This document shows positions 61,221-64,000 of a stretch of DNA of 64,000 nt, piece by piece. Position numbers and translations under genes: made by a program. Each line of letters opens with the position of its first letter. Positions within the stretch are counted from its first letter, which is position 1. The stretch is taken from assembly GCA_943371005.1 (NCBI GenBank), contig CALRTB020000016.1, positions 9,991 through 73,990 of the forward strand, read 5' to 3'. The notes beneath the pieces are model-generated. The model had not been told where the DNA came from. It searched no databases and worked only from the letters and a program-made list of their open reading frames with translations. The stretch is from MRBY01 sp943371005. Its GTDB lineage: Bacteria; Cyanobacteriota; Cyanobacteriia; Cyanobacteriales; MRBY01.

Positions 61221-62771
61221 CTATCCTTGCCGCTGATAGATATGCAACTTTTCCAACCCTGGGAGTTCTAGATAGTCCGATTGAATAAAATCATCTAATC
61301 TTGCTTGGGCCGTGGAATCACGTAAATAATCCTGGAGACTAGCGCCAATAATCAAAACAGGTTTTTTTGCGAAAATCTTATCAATTTCTTGGGAAACAGT
61401 GGCTTCCTGTCCATACCAACTTTCCAGAAGAAATCGCTTATTAATATTGCTGGGATGGGTGACCAATGGGGTGATTGGGGTCAAGCCAGCAAACCAATAG
61501 GCTAAGTGTCCTCTAGTTAGCCAAATGTTGCCATTTAGGGGGCCATGCTCTACTAAATATTGCTTGACTGTTATCGATGTTCCGTGGAGACAACTAGGAC
61601 TATTGAGGCAATAAGAGCCTGTTTTGAAATACTGCAAGGAAAAGTGTACGAGTAAGACAGAAAGAATAATCGCCACGAGTTGTTTTTTGAAATTGTCTTT
61701 ACGATCTAAAAAATTGGCGATCGCCGGGGCAGCCAGCAAAGAAACTATGGGCAAGAATTGAATCATATAATGCTTATAAAAAACACTCGTTCTCAAAATT
61801 GAAAACTCTATAGATAAACAAAATAAGATTCCAATTATGTAGAATCTTTTTTCGAAAAAATCCAGCTTTTGCTCTTGTTTCTGTACTTGAACGAGCTGCG
61901 ACATTGTAAAAAATAGCGTTGGGCCAAAGACAATGCTGAAAGCAATGGATATCGTCGCTACTAAAATATCTGCGACAAAACCTAGTTGATTTACAATAAC
62001 ATTCAAAAAATCACTTTGTTGTGAATAATTTAGAGATGCTTTAATCAAACCAATGTTTAATGCTTGTAAGTTGTCAGTGACGAAGTGAGGGAGTAAAACA
62101 GCCAAAATACTCACTGAATTTCCCAGGGCAAAACAAATACCTGGTAGTAAAATTAATTTATAGTTAGGAAAGGTATTTTTAACAGAGACAAATGAAATAT
62201 ATAATCCTGTAAATAAGCCGACATAAGCAAGATTGAGCCGGATCATAATCGCCAACCCCATGCATAGACCACTAACCACTAATGCAGAATTATTTTTAGG
62301 ACAAAAGAGAATCAGTGCAAAGCTGAGCATCATTGGCACTAAAGCTAGGTGCTCAGACATAATGGACTGCCCGCCTGGGTTTAAATCAATTAATAAAATA
62401 ACTAATATTGCGGAGATAAGTCCCGTTGTTTTATCCCAAATTCTATTGGCAATCTCATAATTGATAAAGCCAATAAGTGCAACAATTATTGCCCCTAAAA
62501 ACCGTAAAAAAACAAACGAATTTTGTGTTAACCAAATAATGCATGCAAAAATATACCAATGCAATGGCGGTTTGACGTCTAATAGATCTGTATAAGGTAG
62601 ATAACCATCCAAGACAGATTTGCCTAATAGAATAAAAGTTGATTCATCCCAATCAATATCAGTTTCAAAAAAATAGGGTAAACGAGTTAATATAGCGAAG
62701 GTTAATATTAAAAAGAAAGGTGCGAAATTTTGTCTATTTAGTCCTATTCTTTTTGCCAATTTATTGGTCAT
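61221..62771 (-). CDS. GT39/ArnT-like membrane glycosyltransferase
   Basis: A 516-aa integral membrane protein with about eleven predicted spans. The first periplasmic loop has DIDWDESTFILLGKSVLDG and YTDLLDVKPPLHWY, with the acidic D-E residues typical of lipid-linked sugar transferases (GT39/GT83). It probably moves a sugar from a polyprenyl carrier to an acceptor outside the cytoplasmic membrane. Base composition is more AT-rich than the neighbours and only one HIP1 octamer is present, hinting at transfer. Acceptor unknown. Confidence 0.82.
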   Translation of the reverse strand: MTNKLAKRIGLNRQNFAPFFLILTFAILTRLPYFFETDIDWDESTFILLGKSVLDGYLPYTDLLDVKPPLHWYIFACIIWLTQNSFVFLRFLGAIIVALIGFINYEIANRIWDKTTGLISAILVILLIDLNPGGQSIMSEHLALVPMMLSFALILFCPKNNSALVVSGLCMGLAIMIRLNLAYVGLFTGLYISFVSVKNTFPNYKLILLPGICFALGNSVSILAVLLPHFVTDNLQALNIGLIKASLNYSQQSDFLNVIVNQLGFVADILVATISIAFSIVFGPTLFFTMSQLVQVQKQEQKLDFFEKRFYIIGILFCLSIEFSILRTSVFYKHYMIQFLPIVSLLAAPAIANFLDRKDNFKKQLVAIILSVLLVHFSLQYFKTGSYCLNSPSCLHGTSITVKQYLVEHGPLNGNIWLTRGHLAYWFAGLTPITPLVTHPSNINKRFLLESWYGQEATVSQEIDKIFAKKPVLIIGASLQDYLRDSTAQARLDDFIQSDYLELPGLEKLHIYQRQG

Positions 62772-62951
62772 ATTTGATTAATCAATTAAATATTTTAAGT
62801 ATTTATTTTTAGAAAATAGTGGCAAAATTTTACAGCAGAAATATTAATCTCTAATAAATAAACAGAAAGTCTTTTTGTTTTCTACATGAATAAAAAACTC
62901 TTTTTATGGGATAATCTTTCATTTTCATAGTAAGAGTAATTCTCGATTGAT

Positions 62952-63785
62952 TTAGGATTTTAACGCCGTTCGGAGATTGTCTTGATGGCGTTTTAATAAG
63001 TGTTCTGCTTCCAGAGCATCTACATTTTTCCAATGCATAAGGAGGGCAACTTTGACGCGGCGATGGGATTTTTCAAGGAGAATTGCGGCTTCTTCACGAT
63101 TCAAATCTGTGAGGTCCTGGAGGATGCGCAGCGCTCGGTCATGGAGTTTGTGGTTAGTTACGGCGACATCAATCATGCGGTTACCGTAAACTTTACCGAG
63201 CTTGACCATTACGCTAGTCGAGAGAATATTTAGCGCCATTTTGGTGACGGTTCCGGCCTTAAGACGAGTAGATCCGGCTAAGATTTCGGGGCCGGTCAGC
63301 AGACGAATATCCACATCGGCAGCAAAGGGCACTTGATCGGCAGGAACGCAACTGATGAAAATTGTTTTGGCACCCCGCTGTTGGGCAGCAATCAGAGCAC
63401 CTTGGACATAGGGGGTTGTTCCCCCAGCAGTAATGCCAACAACGACATCTAGTTCGGTGATCTGTCGCTGGGCGATCGCCTTTTTCCCGTCTTCGGCCCG
63501 GTCTTCAAGATCTTCTGAACTGCGCACGAGAGCTCCGGCCCCTCCGGCAATAATCCCTTGAACCAGTTCCGGGGGGGTACAGAAGGTGGGCGGACATTCC
63601 GCAGCGTCTAAAACACCAAGGCGGCCACTGGTTCCAGCCCCCACATAAAACAACCGTCCACCACGCATCAGAGCTTCACTGGTGATTTCGATGGCCTGGG
63701 CTAGTGCTTCGCGGGCATTGGCGATCGCCTCTAGGGTTTTTTGATCCTCTTGGTTAAAGAGATCGACCAATTCCAAAGCCGACAT
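62952..63785 (-). CDS. murQ: N-acetylmuramic acid 6-phosphate etherase, 5' end disrupted
   Basis: A 277-aa remainder of a protein normally near 300 aa. It cleaves the lactyl ether of MurNAc-6-phosphate in cell-wall recycling. The SIS domain shows VGAGTSGRLGVLDAAECPPT, GITAGGTTPY and ILAGSTRLKAGT. Upstream in frame the DNA still encodes the expected N-terminal RGHLLTEQVNPQSQNLDQ (63837-63786), but no start codon remains before a TAG at 63858-63860. The stop lies in what looks like an IS200/IS605-type right end. ATG 63785 is the first usable start and would lack about 24 residues. Function of the product is doubtful. Confidence 0.85.
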   Translation of the reverse strand: MSALELVDLFNQEDQKTLEAIANAREALAQAIEITSEALMRGGRLFYVGAGTSGRLGVLDAAECPPTFCTPPELVQGIIAGGAGALVRSSEDLEDRAEDGKKAIAQRQITELDVVVGITAGGTTPYVQGALIAAQQRGAKTIFISCVPADQVPFAADVDIRLLTGPEILAGSTRLKAGTVTKMALNILSTSVMVKLGKVYGNRMIDVAVTNHKLHDRALRILQDLTDLNREEAAILLEKSHRRVKVALLMHWKNVDALEAEHLLKRHQDNLRTALKS

Positions 63786-63853
63786 TTGATCTAAATTTTG
63801 GCTCTGGGGATTGACCTGTTCTGTGAGTAAATGACCGCGACTTTCATAGGAAA

Positions 63854-64000
63854 TGAACTACTCCAGCCTAAGAGGCATGGAGTTTCCGTCGTTTCATCGC
63901 CCCAAGTTGCCTCATGCTTCCGCAATCGGTAGAGCTTGGCGGCTCCGCGACTGAAGAGGCCAGTTCCTGACCCCTTGCCCAGGCTAAATTAACCTGAGCT
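63854..64000 (-). mobile_element. Right end of an IS200/IS605-type tnpB element (runs off window)
   Basis: The minus strand contains the 3' part of a tnpB-like frame followed by GGCTGGAGTAGTTCA, which resembles right ends of this IS class, adjoining murQ sequence at about 63853. The left end lies outside the window. The target sequence and boundary are estimated. Confidence 0.65.
63868..64000 (-). CDS. TnpB-like protein, C-terminal fragment
   Basis: The last 43 codons end at TAG 63870-63868. The peptide reads QVNLAWARGQELASS and later CGSMRQLGAMKRRKLHAS, a C-terminal tail style I associate with cyanobacterial TnpB/OrfB proteins. The catalytic RuvC-like and zinc-ribbon regions would lie beyond the right edge. 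TnpB proteins are RNA-guided nucleases that help their IS persist. Identification rests on the tail and adjacent end sequence only. Confidence 0.6.
   Translation of the reverse strand, partial: AQVNLAWARGQELASSVAEPPSSTDCGSMRQLGAMKRRKLHAS

Noticed and set aside
1..64000. tRNA, rRNA or CRISPR arrays
   Set aside because: No cloverleaf-like T-loop sequence in intergenic DNA, no rRNA stretch and no regularly spaced repeats were seen.

Overview
The window comes from a unicellular cyanobacterium, most likely the Synechococcus sp. PCC 7002 / Picosynechococcus lineage. The reasons are the very frequent HIP1 octamer GCGATCGC, a high-light-inducible protein, the tal-zwf-opcA run, NifJ pyruvate:ferredoxin oxidoreductase, an apocarotenoid-type oxygenase and several cyanobacteria-specific small families (DUF2499, DUF2555, Slr1339-type). 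The species assignment is an inference from gene content and style. No rRNA, tRNA or CRISPR array was found.

Layout. 1-4.8 kb: a partial coiled-coil gene, two small proteins, an Hli protein, a large CRP/AAA/membrane iron-sulfur fusion and an aldo/keto reductase. 4.9-9.6 kb: a co-directional run of exported or envelope proteins, including a CapA-like phosphoesterase, a protein with exact 42-residue curlin-like repeats, an SLH protein and a FAS1 protein. 9.8-16.3 kb: uvrA, then a defence-like patch with an MNT nucleotidyltransferase, a HEPN partner broken by two stop codons, a NACHT NTPase and a Uma2 nuclease. 16.3-22.7 kb: ribD, an ArsM-like/ArsS arsenosugar pair, a degenerate SNase-like membrane protein, DedA and an RND adaptor. 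23.1-27.4 kb: the oxidative pentose phosphate run tal, zwf, opcA, then a CRP-family regulator.

29.2-40.8 kb is entirely on the minus strand. It contains an eight-gene tightly packed unit: three glycosyltransferases, an ABC exporter, an APH-fold protein, a secreted protein, a histidine kinase and a response regulator. It is followed by aat, an Slr1339-type gene and an OppC-type permease. 40.8-42.2 kb is decayed: a frameshifted secreted-protein gene lies between two copies of a 60-bp repeat. 42.2-47.7 kb holds nifJ and a dihydroorotate-dehydrogenase-like gene, now separated by an IS5-type element with clear inverted repeats and a TTA duplication.

47.7-59.7 kb is mostly housekeeping: lipase-like protein, HEAT-repeat protein, C15 peptidase, DUF4112, surE, a LivG-type ATPase, lepB, nurA, a SIMPL protein, an RnfD/NqrB-like plus DUF2330 pair, a DCC protein, DUF2555, coaBC and DUF2499. 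59.7-64 kb holds a carotenoid oxygenase, a GT39-type membrane protein and murQ. The 5' end of murQ has been cut off by what looks like the right end of an IS200/IS605-type tnpB element running off the window.

Themes are envelope and surface biogenesis, dark carbon metabolism (pentose phosphate pathway and NifJ), arsenic handling, and visible gene decay by point mutation, frameshift and IS insertion. The least explained systems are the eight-gene glycosyltransferase/two-component unit, the RnfD-like/DUF2330 pair, the CRP-AAA-FeS fusion and the 42-residue-repeat protein.
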